DNA from: Oxalobacteraceae bacterium UBA6704
GTDB taxonomy: Bacteria > Pseudomonadota > Gammaproteobacteria > Burkholderiales > Burkholderiaceae_D
Assembly (NCBI GenBank): GCA_002454505.1
Contig: DKJA01000171.1
Span: forward strand, 986-64,985
Length of the DNA: 64,000 nt
Reading direction: 5' to 3'
Part shown: positions 10,546 through 18,674 of the stretch, one piece after another
How positions within the stretch are numbered: the first letter of the stretch is position 1
Layout: every line of letters begins with the position of its first letter
Translations under genes and position numbers: made by a program
Notes under the pieces: generated by a model
The model's input: only the letters and a program-made list of their open reading frames with translations
Told to the model about the DNA's origin: nothing
Database searches by the model: none

Positions 10546-11073
10546 CTACACCGGACCCGGCAAGGCGGCCAGCAATGCGGCGGTCTCGGCGGCGCCCATC
10601 CGCTGCGCGGCGGCGGCGGCGGACGTGCCAGAGGCATCCACCGCGAACGGATCCGCGCCCCGTTCGATCAGCAGCTGCACCAGCGCCACGCGGTTGAACA
10701 TGGCGGCGAACATCAGCGCCGTCTTGCCGTCGGGGCCCGTGCTGCCGGGCTGCGCGCCCTTGTCCAGCAGCAGCGTGGCAATGGCGAGATCGCCCTTGAA
10801 GGCGGCGCCCATCAGCGGCGTCTGGCCGGCATCGTTCTGCAGTTCCGGATCGGCGCCGCCGTCGAGCAGCACGCGGCTGGCATCGGCGTGGCCGTTATAG
10901 CTGGCCAGCATCAGCAGGCTGTCGCCCCGCTCGTTGCGCAGGTTGGCCGGCAGGCCATGGGCCAGCAGCGTGGCCAGCTCGTCCGCCTCGCCGGCGCGGG
11001 CATGCTGGAACACCTTGCGGGCCAGAGCCAGCGTTTCTTCGTCGGGTTGTTCGGGGAAGGGACGTCCGGCCAT
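10546..11073 (-). CDS. Ankyrin repeat protein
   Basis: The 175-residue product is built of about four ankyrin repeats from residue 28 onward. Clear hallmarks are GDSLLMLASYNGHADASRVLLDGGADP, GQTPLMGAAFKGDLAIATLLLDKGA and GKTALMFAAMFNRVALVQLLIERGADP, each given here as part of a longer run. I use the ATG with an AAGGAG ribosome site, which omits an 18-residue upstream extension with no family support. Ankyrin repeats mediate protein binding, and there is no signal peptide. It lies upstream of the VOC gene in a likely two-gene operon. In other bacteria small ankyrin proteins of this kind sit beside catalase or glyoxalase genes, but their role is unclear. Confidence 0.88.
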   Translation of the reverse strand: MAGRPFPEQPDEETLALARKVFQHARAGEADELATLLAHGLPANLRNERGDSLLMLASYNGHADASRVLLDGGADPELQNDAGQTPLMGAAFKGDLAIATLLLDKGAQPGSTGPDGKTALMFAAMFNRVALVQLLIERGADPFAVDASGTSAAAAAQRMGAAETAALLAALPGPV

Positions 11074-11218
11074 GCTGTGCTCCTTGTATCGGTGAATGGG
11101 CACAGCATAACCGGCTTTGCGGCGCATCGCCGGCCGCCACGGGACCCGGTGCCGCTGGTATTTCTATGCGGCAAAGTTACAGTATGCGACAATGCTTTTT
11201 TGACATTTATGCCATCCG

Positions 11219-12196
11219 ATGACTGCCCGATCTCCCGCCAGCAGCAAGGCCCGCACCTGGACGCCCCTCGTCATCGGTGCCGCTTACGGCATCCTGCTGC
11301 GGCTCGGCTTCGCCGCCAGGGTGTTCGACAGCGAGCTGCAGATCGTCTCGCTGGCCTTCCTCGTCGTGGCACCGGTATGCGTTGGCGCGCTGGCCGTGTT
11401 CATGGGCGCCGATGGCGAGCCGCTGCCCGTACGGCGGCAGGCGAAGCTGGCGTTCATGGCGATGTGCCTGTTCCTGCTGACGATGTTCGTGACCTTGCTG
11501 GAGGGCCTGATCTGCATCGTGCTCGTGGCGCCCGTGTTCCTGGCCGCTGCGATGCTGGGCGGCCTGGCGGCCGGCTGGTTCATCAATCGCGGCAAGTCCT
11601 CGCGCGGCACCGTGGCGGCGTTCGCGCTGCTGCCGCTGCTGGTCGGGCCGCTGGAAAGCACGCTGCCGGCAACCCCCAGCGAGCAGACCGTCACCACGTC
11701 GATCCGCATTGCCGCGCCGCCGGACGTCGTGTTCGACCAGTTGGCCAATGTGCGGGACATCCGGCCCGGCGAATTGGGCTTTTCCTTTGTTCACCTGATC
11801 GGCCTGCCGAAACCCGTCGCCGCCGACATGCATGGCAGCGGCGCGGGCGCGGTGCGCGTGTCGCGCTGGGAGAAAAACGTGCGCTTCGAAGAGGTGATCA
11901 CCGTCTGGAACCGGCCGCATGCCATGCATTACCGCTTCCACATCCCGCCCGGCTCGATTCCCCGCGATGCGCTGGACCGCCATGTGGAAATGGGCGGCGA
12001 GTATTTCACGGTGCTGGACGGCGGCTACGACCTCGCCGCCGCGCCGGACGGCACGACGCTGCTGACGCTGCGCACGCGCTTCGCCAACAAATCGCGGCTG
12101 ACCGTGTACGGTAACCTGTGGGGAAAAATGGTGCTGCAGGACTTCCACCGGTCCATCCTGGGGCTGATGCGCACGCGCGCCGAGCACCGTGGATGA
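11219..12196 (+). CDS. Membrane protein with C-terminal SRPBCC (polyketide-cyclase-like) domain
   Basis: A 325-residue protein in two parts. Residues 15-155 hold about four hydrophobic segments, including VSLAFLVVAPVCVGALAVF and AFMAMCLFLLTMFVTLLEGL, and the loop after them has the positive patch NRGKSSRG. From about 165 to the end is a soluble START/SRPBCC-like domain (IRIAAPPDVVFDQLANVRDI at its start, LLTLRTRFANKSRLTVYGNLW near its end). The fold usually encloses a hydrophobic ligand, and anchoring it to a membrane suggests lipid or quinone binding (inference). The ribosome site is weak. The gene converges on pckG. No specific function is recognised. Confidence 0.72.
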   Translation: MTARSPASSKARTWTPLVIGAAYGILLRLGFAARVFDSELQIVSLAFLVVAPVCVGALAVFMGADGEPLPVRRQAKLAFMAMCLFLLTMFVTLLEGLICIVLVAPVFLAAAMLGGLAAGWFINRGKSSRGTVAAFALLPLLVGPLESTLPATPSEQTVTTSIRIAAPPDVVFDQLANVRDIRPGELGFSFVHLIGLPKPVAADMHGSGAGAVRVSRWEKNVRFEEVITVWNRPHAMHYRFHIPPGSIPRDALDRHVEMGGEYFTVLDGGYDLAAAPDGTTLLTLRTRFANKSRLTVYGNLWGKMVLQDFHRSILGLMRTRAEHRG

Positions 12197-12202
12197 ACCA
12201 TG

Positions 12203-12228
12203 AAAAAAGCGCGCCCGCGGGCGCGCTT
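12203..12228 (-). terminator. Intrinsic terminator of pckG
   Basis: A 22-base perfect palindrome of alternating GC (AAGCGCGCCCG and its complement) ends in TTTTTT on the minus strand, just past the pckG stop. Confidence 0.8.
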
Positions 12229-12247
12229 GGCATGAAGCTGCGACAGC

Positions 12248-14113
12248 TTAGGCGCCCAGGCGCTGCTCCAGCTTCGCCTTGTTGGCGAGCAGTTCCTGCG
12301 GCAGGCGGTAGGCCAGCTTGTCGAACAGTTCGGCGTGCAGCTTCAGTTCTTCGCGCCACGCTTCCTTGTCGATCGACGTGATCGTCTCGAACTCTTCCGG
12401 CGAGAACGGGATGCCGTCCCAGTGCAGGTCGCCGTAGCGGGGCGTCGTGCCGAACAGCGTTTCGATGCCGCCCGCCTCGCCTTCGATGCGTTCCAGCATC
12501 CACTTCAGCACGCGCATATTGTCGCCGAAGCCGGGCCACACGAAGTGGCCGTGCTCGTCCGTGCGGAACCAGTTGACGCAGAAGATCTTCGGCAGCGCGG
12601 CCGGGTTGGCGGTGCCGACCTTCCTGCCCAGGTCCAGCCAGTGCTGGAAGTACTCGCTCATGTTGTAGCCGATGAACGGCAGCATCGCGAACGGGTCGCG
12701 GCGCACGACACCCATCTGGCCGGCGGCGGCGGCCGTCGTTTCGGAGCCCATCGTGGCGGCCATGTAGACGCCTTCCACCCAGTCGCGCGCCTCCGTCACC
12801 AGCGGCACCGTCGTCGAGCGGCGGCCGCCGAAGATGAAGGCGGAGATCGGCACGCCGGCCGGATCGTCCCAGGCCGGATCGATCACCGGGTTCTGCACGG
12901 CGGCCACGGTGAAGCGCGCGTTCGGGTGCGCCGCCTTCGTGCCGGAGGCGGGCGTCCAGTCCTTGCCTTGCCAGTCGATCAGGTGATCCGGCGCCTGCTT
13001 GGTCATGCCTTCCCACCACACGTCGCCATCGTCGGTCAGCGCCACGTTCGTGAAGATCGTGTTTTCGCGCATCGACGCCATGCAGTTGAAGTTGGTCTTC
13101 TCGTTGGTGCCCGGCGCCACGCCGAAGTAGCCGGCTTCCGGATTGATCGCGTACAGGCGGCCGTCCTGGCCAGGCTTGATCCACGCAATGTCGTCGCCGA
13201 TCGTCGTGACTTTCCAGCCGTTGAACGACGCGGGCGGGATCAGCATGGCGAAGTTGGTCTTGCCGCAGGCGGAAGGGAAAGCCGCCGCCACATAGTGCTT
13301 CTTGCCCTGCGGCGATTCGACGCCGAGGATCAGCATGTGCTCGGCCAGCCAGCCGGCGCCGCCCTGCTGCGCTTCCTGGTAGCCCATATTCGATGCGATG
13401 CGCAGCGCGAAGCATTTCTTGCCCAACAGCGCATTGCCGCCGTAGCCGGAACCGTACGACCAGATCTCGCGCGTTTCCGGGAAATGCACGATGTACTTGG
13501 TGCTGTTGCATGGCCACGGCACATCCTTCTGGCCGGCTGCCAGCGGCGCGCCGACGGTGTGCACGCACGGCACGAAGTCGCCGTCTTCGCCCAGCACGTC
13601 GTACACGGCCTGGCCCATGCGCGTCATGATGCGCATGTTGACGGCCACGTAAGGCGAGTCGGACAGCTCCACGCCGATGTGCGCGATCGGCGAGCCCAGC
13701 GGGCCCATCGAGAACGGCACGACGTACAGCGTGCGGCCGGCCATGCTGCCGTCGAACAGGCCGTTCAGCGTGCCGCGCATTTCATGCGGCTCGATCCAGT
13801 TGTTGGTGGGACCGGCGTCTTCCTTCTTCGCCGAGCAGATGAAGGTGCGGTCTTCCACCCGCGCCACGTCGGACGGGTCGGAACACGCCAGGTAGGAATT
13901 CGGCCGCTTGGCCTCGTTCAGCTTCTTCATCGTGCCGGCCGCGACCATTTCGGCGCACAGGCGGTCATACTCTTCCTGCGAGCCGTCGCACCAGTAGATG
14001 CGGTCGGGCTTCGTCAGGGCCGCCACTTCGGCGACCCAATTGATGAGCTTTTGATGTTTGATGTAAGCTGGTGCGTTCACTGTTGCAACGCCTCCCATAA
14101 GGGGTTGATTCAT
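12248..14113 (-). CDS. pckG: Phosphoenolpyruvate carboxykinase, GTP-dependent
   Basis: Converts oxaloacetate plus GTP to phosphoenolpyruvate, CO2 and GDP at the entry to gluconeogenesis. The 621-residue product is full length for the GTP class. Visible motifs are the cysteine-containing P-loop FPSACGKTN near residue 280, the upstream substrate-binding segment YGSGYGGNALLGKKC, and the PEPCK-specific FGGRRSTTVPLV. The start codon has a GGAGG ribosome site and gives the normal family N-terminus. An upstream in-frame extension is rejected because it is arginine-rich shadow sequence. The gene stands alone, with a terminator after it and a divergent hydroxyacid dehydrogenase gene before it. Confidence 0.97.
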   Translation of the reverse strand: MNQPLMGGVATVNAPAYIKHQKLINWVAEVAALTKPDRIYWCDGSQEEYDRLCAEMVAAGTMKKLNEAKRPNSYLACSDPSDVARVEDRTFICSAKKEDAGPTNNWIEPHEMRGTLNGLFDGSMAGRTLYVVPFSMGPLGSPIAHIGVELSDSPYVAVNMRIMTRMGQAVYDVLGEDGDFVPCVHTVGAPLAAGQKDVPWPCNSTKYIVHFPETREIWSYGSGYGGNALLGKKCFALRIASNMGYQEAQQGGAGWLAEHMLILGVESPQGKKHYVAAAFPSACGKTNFAMLIPPASFNGWKVTTIGDDIAWIKPGQDGRLYAINPEAGYFGVAPGTNEKTNFNCMASMRENTIFTNVALTDDGDVWWEGMTKQAPDHLIDWQGKDWTPASGTKAAHPNARFTVAAVQNPVIDPAWDDPAGVPISAFIFGGRRSTTVPLVTEARDWVEGVYMAATMGSETTAAAAGQMGVVRRDPFAMLPFIGYNMSEYFQHWLDLGRKVGTANPAALPKIFCVNWFRTDEHGHFVWPGFGDNMRVLKWMLERIEGEAGGIETLFGTTPRYGDLHWDGIPFSPEEFETITSIDKEAWREELKLHAELFDKLAYRLPQELLANKAKLEQRLGA

Positions 14114-14342
14114 GCTGCCTCCAATGCCAATAAAGAATTCTGTGCTGGCAGGAACGTCGTCTACGGATGGTTGGCGCACGGCGCCGCGACGGTTCTGCCG
14201 GTGCGCCCGATTGCTCGAGGGCGCGCTCCCGGAGCGCAGGTGGCGGCATCGATACGGGAGGTGAAGCGGGTGCTGGCGAGCGCCTTCGGGCGCCGGCCGA
14301 CTTGACCGATTGTACACCTGCACCCCTGCCGGACCGACAAAA

Positions 14343-14386
14343 ATGTAGTAAAAATGGTTGACTTATGTAGTAGGCTATTCCAGATA
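14343..14386 (+). promoter_or_regulatory. Candidate promoter with twin ATGTAGTA sites
   Basis: TTGACT and CAGATA are separated by 17 bases and lie about 54 bases before the hydroxyacid dehydrogenase start. The octamer ATGTAGTA occurs twice, 22 bases apart (two helical turns), on either side of the -35 element, as expected of a regulator binding site. The rest of the 326-base gap to pckG shows nothing else I can support. Confidence 0.4.
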
Positions 14387-14439
14387 TTCACCATCGTGTT
14401 ATTTCCCTACCAATCCCGAATGACCTTGCGCTGACGCCG

Positions 14440-15435
14440 ATGAAAATTGCCATATTGGATGATTACCAGGACGCCGTCCGCGAACTGGACTGCTTCGAAC
14501 TGCTCGATGGCCACGAGGTTCGCGTGTTCAACAATTCGGTCAGGGGCGTCGGCCAGCTGGCCGCCCGGCTGGCCCCGTTCGACGCCATCGTGCTGATCCG
14601 CGAGCGCACGGCCTTCAACCGCGCGCTGCTGGAAAAGCTGCCGAACCTGAAACTGATTTCACAGACGGGCAAGGTGTCCGGCCATATCGACGTGGCTGCC
14701 GCCACCGAACTGGGCATCGCGATCGCGGAAGGCGTCGGCTCGCCCACCGCGCCGGCAGAACTGACGTGGGCACTGATCATGGCGGCGCAGCGCAAGATCG
14801 TGCCGTATGCCCGTCATTTGAAAGATGGCCTGTGGCAAACCGTCTCGACCAGCCAGCCGTTCAACACGGTCGGCACGGTGCTGAAGGGCCGCACGCTGGC
14901 GATCTGGGGCTACGGCAAGATCGGCCAGCTGATCGCCGGCTATGCGCGCGCGTTCGGCATGGACGTGCTGGTCTGGGGCAGCGAGGCCAGCCGCGCCGCC
15001 GCCGTGGCCGACGGCTGGCAGGCGGCCCCGTCCCGCGAAGCGTTCTTCGAACAGGCCGATGTACTGACGCTGCACCTGCGGCTGGCCGACGCCACGCGCG
15101 GCATCGTCACGGCGGAAGACCTGGCACGGATGAAGCCGACGGCGCTGTTCGTCAACACGAGCCGCGCCGAGCTGGTGGCCGAAGGCGCGCTGGAAGCAGC
15201 CCTGCGCGAAGGCCGGCCCGGCGCCGCGGCGCTGGACGTGTTCGACAACGAACCGCTGCCGGCCGATTCGGTGCTGTTGAAGATGCCCCACGTGCTGGCC
15301 ACGCCGCACCTGGGTTATGTGGAAAAGGACAGCTACGAGCTGTACTTCACGCACGCGTTCCGCAACCTGGTGGAGTTTGCCAATGGGGAGTGCAAGACGG
15401 TCCTGAATCCGGATTATCGCCAAAACTTGCGCTGA
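14440..15435 (+). CDS. D-2-hydroxyacid dehydrogenase family protein
   Basis: A 331-residue NAD-dependent oxidoreductase of the phosphoglycerate-dehydrogenase/lactate-dehydrogenase superfamily. The split substrate domain occupies about residues 1-110 and 300-331, and the NAD domain the middle. The nucleotide-binding loop is WGYGKIGQ near residues 155-162, a normal variant of GxGxxG. The catalytic segment near the C-terminus keeps the family Pro-His (ATPHLGYVEKDSYELY). The segment ALFVNTSRAELV fits the conserved NxxRG-type strand with an altered end. The true substrate (phosphoglycerate, glyoxylate or other 2-keto acid) cannot be assigned. It is monocistronic, ends beside a pair of 48-bp repeats and faces a hypothetical gene. 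Confidence 0.88.
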   Translation: MKIAILDDYQDAVRELDCFELLDGHEVRVFNNSVRGVGQLAARLAPFDAIVLIRERTAFNRALLEKLPNLKLISQTGKVSGHIDVAAATELGIAIAEGVGSPTAPAELTWALIMAAQRKIVPYARHLKDGLWQTVSTSQPFNTVGTVLKGRTLAIWGYGKIGQLIAGYARAFGMDVLVWGSEASRAAAVADGWQAAPSREAFFEQADVLTLHLRLADATRGIVTAEDLARMKPTALFVNTSRAELVAEGALEAALREGRPGAAALDVFDNEPLPADSVLLKMPHVLATPHLGYVEKDSYELYFTHAFRNLVEFANGECKTVLNPDYRQNLR

Positions 15436-15440
15436 TGGTC

Positions 15441-15560
15441 GAGCTCGTGTCCAACCCTGGGGTCAACCCCAAAATTGGACACGAACTCATCCGTAAATCA
15501 TCCCCTACCGCAGAGCCCGTGTCCAAAAACAGGGTTGACCCCAAGGTTGGACACGAACTG
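15441..15560. repeat. Two copies of the 48-bp GTGTCC...GGACAC repeat
   Basis: Two 48-bp units (15441-15488 and 15513-15560) each begin GAGCYCGTGTCCAA and end TTGGACACGAACT, with an inner GGGTYRACCCC dyad. A third copy lies at 48559. The units sit between converging genes. The perfect dyads could form nested hairpins, so they are REP-like. They also encode a chance reading GSTLFLDTGS that should not be called a gene. Confidence 0.8.
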
Positions 15561-15571
15561 AGCAGTAGCAG

Positions 15572-16324
15572 TCAGGTTTCCGGAATCCCGGTCAGGTTGA
15601 TCTTCGGCGCCGGCATCACGTGGACCTTCGTCCACAGCCCCGCCCAGCCGGGCGGCCAGGCGATGTCGGGGCCGCTGTACGGCGGCAGGCCGGCGCGCAC
15701 GGGCACCACGGGCACGGGTGGCATTTCCGTCAGCGGGGCGCCGGGCGGACGCTGCATGTCGAGGCTGTACATATAGCCGGGCAGCAATGCGTCGCACACC
15801 TGCGCGAACCAGGCGGTGTGGTCTTCGTCGCGGCCCAGCGCATGGGCCAGGCCCTGCGGATCGAATTTCGCCAGTGCGTGGATCAGCTCTTCCGTGGTGG
15901 CACCCGGGTTGTCGCCCCAGCCCATCACGGGATTGACGTTGTAGTCGGCGCCCGAGCCATACCACCCTTCGCGCCACGAGCGCTGCATCCAGTCGCGCGG
16001 GCCGGTGAACAGGTGCCAGCGCCAGTGCAGGCCGGACGGCTTCGGCCACGAATACAGGTACAGCTTCTGGTAGCCCGCCGCGTGCAGCGCGCGCACCATC
16101 GCCATCAGCCGCGCGTGCGGCATCCGGTCCGGCGGCGCGCGGCGGAACAGGATCGCTTCGCCGTCGGCGAACTGCACCTCGTCGGTCGACAGATTCAGGT
16201 CGAGCGCGCGCGACTCGCTGCCGAAGCGGGCCGCGATCCAGCCCGTCAGCAGGTTGACGGCCGTGATCACGCCATAGCCGCGGTGGCGGTGAAAGATGAC
16301 GGTTCCGGGGGCGAGCGCTTTCAT
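15572..16324 (-). CDS. Conserved-looking hypothetical protein with N-terminal SH3-like segment
   Basis: A 250-residue product that I do not recognise. The first 45 residues (ALAPGTVIFHRHRGYGVITAV) resemble the small beta-barrel found at the start of CarD-type and other nucleic-acid-associated proteins, which is only a weak resemblance. The middle is rich in Trp and Tyr (LYLYSWPKPSGLHWRWHLF). The C-terminal third is Pro-rich (EMPPVPVVPVRAGLPPY). No signal peptide or membrane segment is seen. No ribosome site precedes the ATG, and a MITE-like element ends only 20 bases upstream, so the native promoter has probably been displaced. Coding quality (third-position GC) looks normal for the genome. 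Confidence 0.68.
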   Translation of the reverse strand: MKALAPGTVIFHRHRGYGVITAVNLLTGWIAARFGSESRALDLNLSTDEVQFADGEAILFRRAPPDRMPHARLMAMVRALHAAGYQKLYLYSWPKPSGLHWRWHLFTGPRDWMQRSWREGWYGSGADYNVNPVMGWGDNPGATTEELIHALAKFDPQGLAHALGRDEDHTAWFAQVCDALLPGYMYSLDMQRPPGAPLTEMPPVPVVPVRAGLPPYSGPDIAWPPGWAGLWTKVHVMPAPKINLTGIPET

Positions 16325-16343
16325 GACGGTGCGGGCAAAAAAC

Positions 16344-16512
16344 CTAGGGAAGCGCTGATTTATTGCTGGTGGATGAGATCAGTAGCAAAAAACGTGTCCG
16401 GCAAGACGCAGATGCCTCGTCATACCGGGGTATGGCGGGGGATCTGCGGCGCAGCTGGGCGCGTTTTCTCGCTGCTCAGATCGCCACCATGAATAAATCA
16501 GCGGTTCCCTAG
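16344..16512. mobile_element. MITE-like palindromic element with CTAG target duplication
   Basis: A 161-bp non-coding element bounded by CTAG on both sides. Its ends are inverted repeats, GGGAAGCGCTGATTTATT at the left and the same with one mismatch at the right. The inner sequence continues as an imperfect long palindrome around a CATACCGGGGTATG centre, so the whole element could fold into one hairpin. CTAG duplications and short inverted ends fit a non-autonomous derivative of an IS5-type (YTAR target) transposon. No transposase is encoded in the window. The rest of the gap to 16626 holds only the promoter region of the next gene. Confidence 0.8.
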
Positions 16513-16626
16513 TGTACTCAACGCTGCGGCATCCTGCCAGCGCGGCACCGATAAACTTTTTGGTTGACGGGGCGGCACCGCAGCGCGCTATGATGGGTGT
16601 TTTCGCAATAACAAAGCCATAACATC

Positions 16627-17112
16627 ATGACCCTGCGCATCATCGCCACCGGCGGCACCTTCGACAAGCATTACAACGAACTGAACGGCACACTGGGCTT
16701 TGCCGAGAGCCACCTGCCCGCCGCCATCGCGCGCGCCCGCCTGACCGTGCCCGTGGCGCTGGAAACGCTGCCGCTGCTCGATTCGCTGGACATGCAGGAT
16801 GCCGACCGCGCCCGCGTGCTGGCCGCGTGCCAGGCGGCGCCGGAGAAAGCCATCGTCATCGTGCACGGTACCGACACGATGAAGGAAACCGCCGCCGTGC
16901 TGGGCCCCGCCGCGCTGGACAAGGCGATCGTCTTCACCGGCGCCATGATCCCTTACGCGATCGATAATTCCGACGCCTTCTTCAACCTGGGCTTCGCCTG
17001 CGGCGTCGCGCAGGTGCTGGCGCCCGGCGTGTACGTGGCGATGAACGGCCACATCTTCGCCTGGGACAATGTGCAGAAGAACCGCTCGGCAGGAGTGTTC
17101 CAACCCATGTAG
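16627..17112 (+). CDS. Short asparaginase-domain protein
   Basis: A 161-residue protein matching only the N-terminal domain of the asparaginase family. It has both threonine motifs: ATGGTFDK at residues 7-14 with the nucleophilic Thr, and VHGTDTMKET near 79-88. Classical asparaginases are about 330 residues with a second domain. Stand-alone proteins of this length recur in proteobacteria, so this is probably a genuine short subfamily rather than a truncation. The frame is intact and ends normally. Hydrolysis of asparagine is plausible but not established. The next gene starts 17 bases later, so the two probably form an operon. Confidence 0.85.
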   Translation: MTLRIIATGGTFDKHYNELNGTLGFAESHLPAAIARARLTVPVALETLPLLDSLDMQDADRARVLAACQAAPEKAIVIVHGTDTMKETAAVLGPAALDKAIVFTGAMIPYAIDNSDAFFNLGFACGVAQVLAPGVYVAMNGHIFAWDNVQKNRSAGVFQPM

Positions 17113-17129
17113 AACCGAAAGGAGATGCC

Positions 17130-18665
17130 ATGCCCGACTGGTCTGCCGGCTATGTTGCCGACATTGGTTATACCTTTGGCACGTATGCCGAACTGAATCC
17201 GCAGCGGCTGGCACTGCCGCTGCTGATGGCGGGGCTGGCCCCGCCGGCCATCCGCACGGCATGCGAACTGGGCTTCGGCCAGGGCGTCAGCATCAATGTG
17301 CATGCGGCCGCTTCGGACGTCGAGTGGCATGGCACCGACTTCAATCCGTCGCAGGCGCTGTTCGCGGCGGAACTGGCCGCGGCGTCCGGTGCCAACGTGC
17401 ATGTGCACGACCAGTCGTTCGCGGAGTTCTGCGCCCGCACCGACCTGCCGGATTTCGACTTCATCGGCCTGCATGGCATCTTCAGCTGGGTATCGGACGA
17501 GAACCGCCGCATCCTCGTCGATTTCGTCCGGCGCAAGCTCCGGCTCGGCGGCGTGCTGTACATCAGCTACAACACCCAGCCGGGCTGGGCCGCGATGGCG
17601 CCGCTGCGCGACCTGCTCAGCGATTACTGCAGCCTGATGTGCGCGCCGGGCGGCGCCAGCACCGTCCGTGCCGGCCAGGCGCTGGCGTTTGCCGACCAGC
17701 TGTTCGCCGTCAATCCGCTGTATGCCCGGGTCAATCCCACCGTCAAGGCCCGGCTGGACAAGCTGAAGGAGCAGGACAAGGCCTATGTCGTCCACGAATA
17801 CTTCAACCAGGACTGGACGCCGATGCCGTTCATGCAGATGGCCCGCTGGCTGGAACCGGCCAGGCTGTCGTTTGCCGGCTCGGCCCACTATCTCGACCAT
17901 ATCCAGCCCGTCAACCTGACGCCCGAGCAGCAGACGCTGCTGGCCGGCATCGACGACCCGCTGTTCCAGCAGTCGGTAAGGGATTTCATCGTGAACCAGC
18001 AGTTCCGCCGCGACTACTGGGTGCGCGGACCGCGCCGGCTGGGCAACCGCGCGCAACAGGAAGCAATGCTGGACTGCCGCGTGGCGCTGGTCGTGCCGCG
18101 CGACATGGTGACGCTGAAAACGACATCGCCGCGTGGCGAGATCGAGCTGAGCGGCGCGATCTACCAGCCCGTGCTGGACGTGCTGGAAGACATGGCGCCG
18201 CACAGCATCCGCGATATCGTTGCCCGCTGCGTCAACGACACCGTCAAGCTGCCCCAGGTGCTGCAGGCCGTGTTCGTGCTTGCCGGCCTCGGCAAGGCCG
18301 CGCCGCTGCAGGACGATGCCGCGATCGAACGGGCCCGGCCGCGGGCGCGGGCGCTGAATCTGCACCTGTGCGAACGGGCGTTACACAACAATAATGTGCG
18401 CGACCTGGCCATGCCGGCCACCGGCGGCGCACTGGGCGTTGACCGCTTCCAGCAGATGTTCGTGCTGGCGCGCGAGCGCGGTGCGCAGACCGCGGAGGAA
18501 TGGGCGGCCTTCGCCTCGCAGGCGCTGACCGAACACGGCGAGCACATCGTCGTCGAGGGCAAGCCCGTCACGGCGCCGGCGCTGCAGTTGCAGGAGCTCG
18601 CCAGGCGCGCCGTCATCTGGCGGGACCGGGGTCTGCCCGCCGTGCTGCGGCTCGGCGGGCTGTAG
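17130..18665 (+). CDS. SAM-dependent methyltransferase with methyltransferase regulatory domain
   Basis: The 511-residue product has an N-terminal class I methyltransferase domain. Motif I is ACELGFGQGVS near residues 48-58, and an acidic strand HGTDFNPSQALFA follows. A central region of about residues 215-300 (YVVHEYFNQDWTPMPFMQM) fits the methyltransferase regulatory domain family. A C-terminal winged-helix-like segment follows. A strong AAAGGAG ribosome site precedes the ATG. Proteins of this architecture are known in many bacteria, often near surface-structure or secondary-metabolite genes, but their substrate is not known. Here the partner is the short asparaginase gene. Confidence 0.88.
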   Translation: MPDWSAGYVADIGYTFGTYAELNPQRLALPLLMAGLAPPAIRTACELGFGQGVSINVHAAASDVEWHGTDFNPSQALFAAELAAASGANVHVHDQSFAEFCARTDLPDFDFIGLHGIFSWVSDENRRILVDFVRRKLRLGGVLYISYNTQPGWAAMAPLRDLLSDYCSLMCAPGGASTVRAGQALAFADQLFAVNPLYARVNPTVKARLDKLKEQDKAYVVHEYFNQDWTPMPFMQMARWLEPARLSFAGSAHYLDHIQPVNLTPEQQTLLAGIDDPLFQQSVRDFIVNQQFRRDYWVRGPRRLGNRAQQEAMLDCRVALVVPRDMVTLKTTSPRGEIELSGAIYQPVLDVLEDMAPHSIRDIVARCVNDTVKLPQVLQAVFVLAGLGKAAPLQDDAAIERARPRARALNLHLCERALHNNNVRDLAMPATGGALGVDRFQQMFVLARERGAQTAEEWAAFASQALTEHGEHIVVEGKPVTAPALQLQELARRAVIWRDRGLPAVLRLGGL

Positions 18666-18674
18666 GCGACGGCG

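Noticed and set aside
12335..14305. 656-codon plus-strand frame opposite pckG
   Set aside because: Antisense shadow of pckG with no start signal or domain.
16627..17112. Asparaginase gene as a truncated pseudogene
   Set aside because: The frame is intact, both catalytic threonine motifs are present, and stand-alone proteins of this length recur in proteobacteria.
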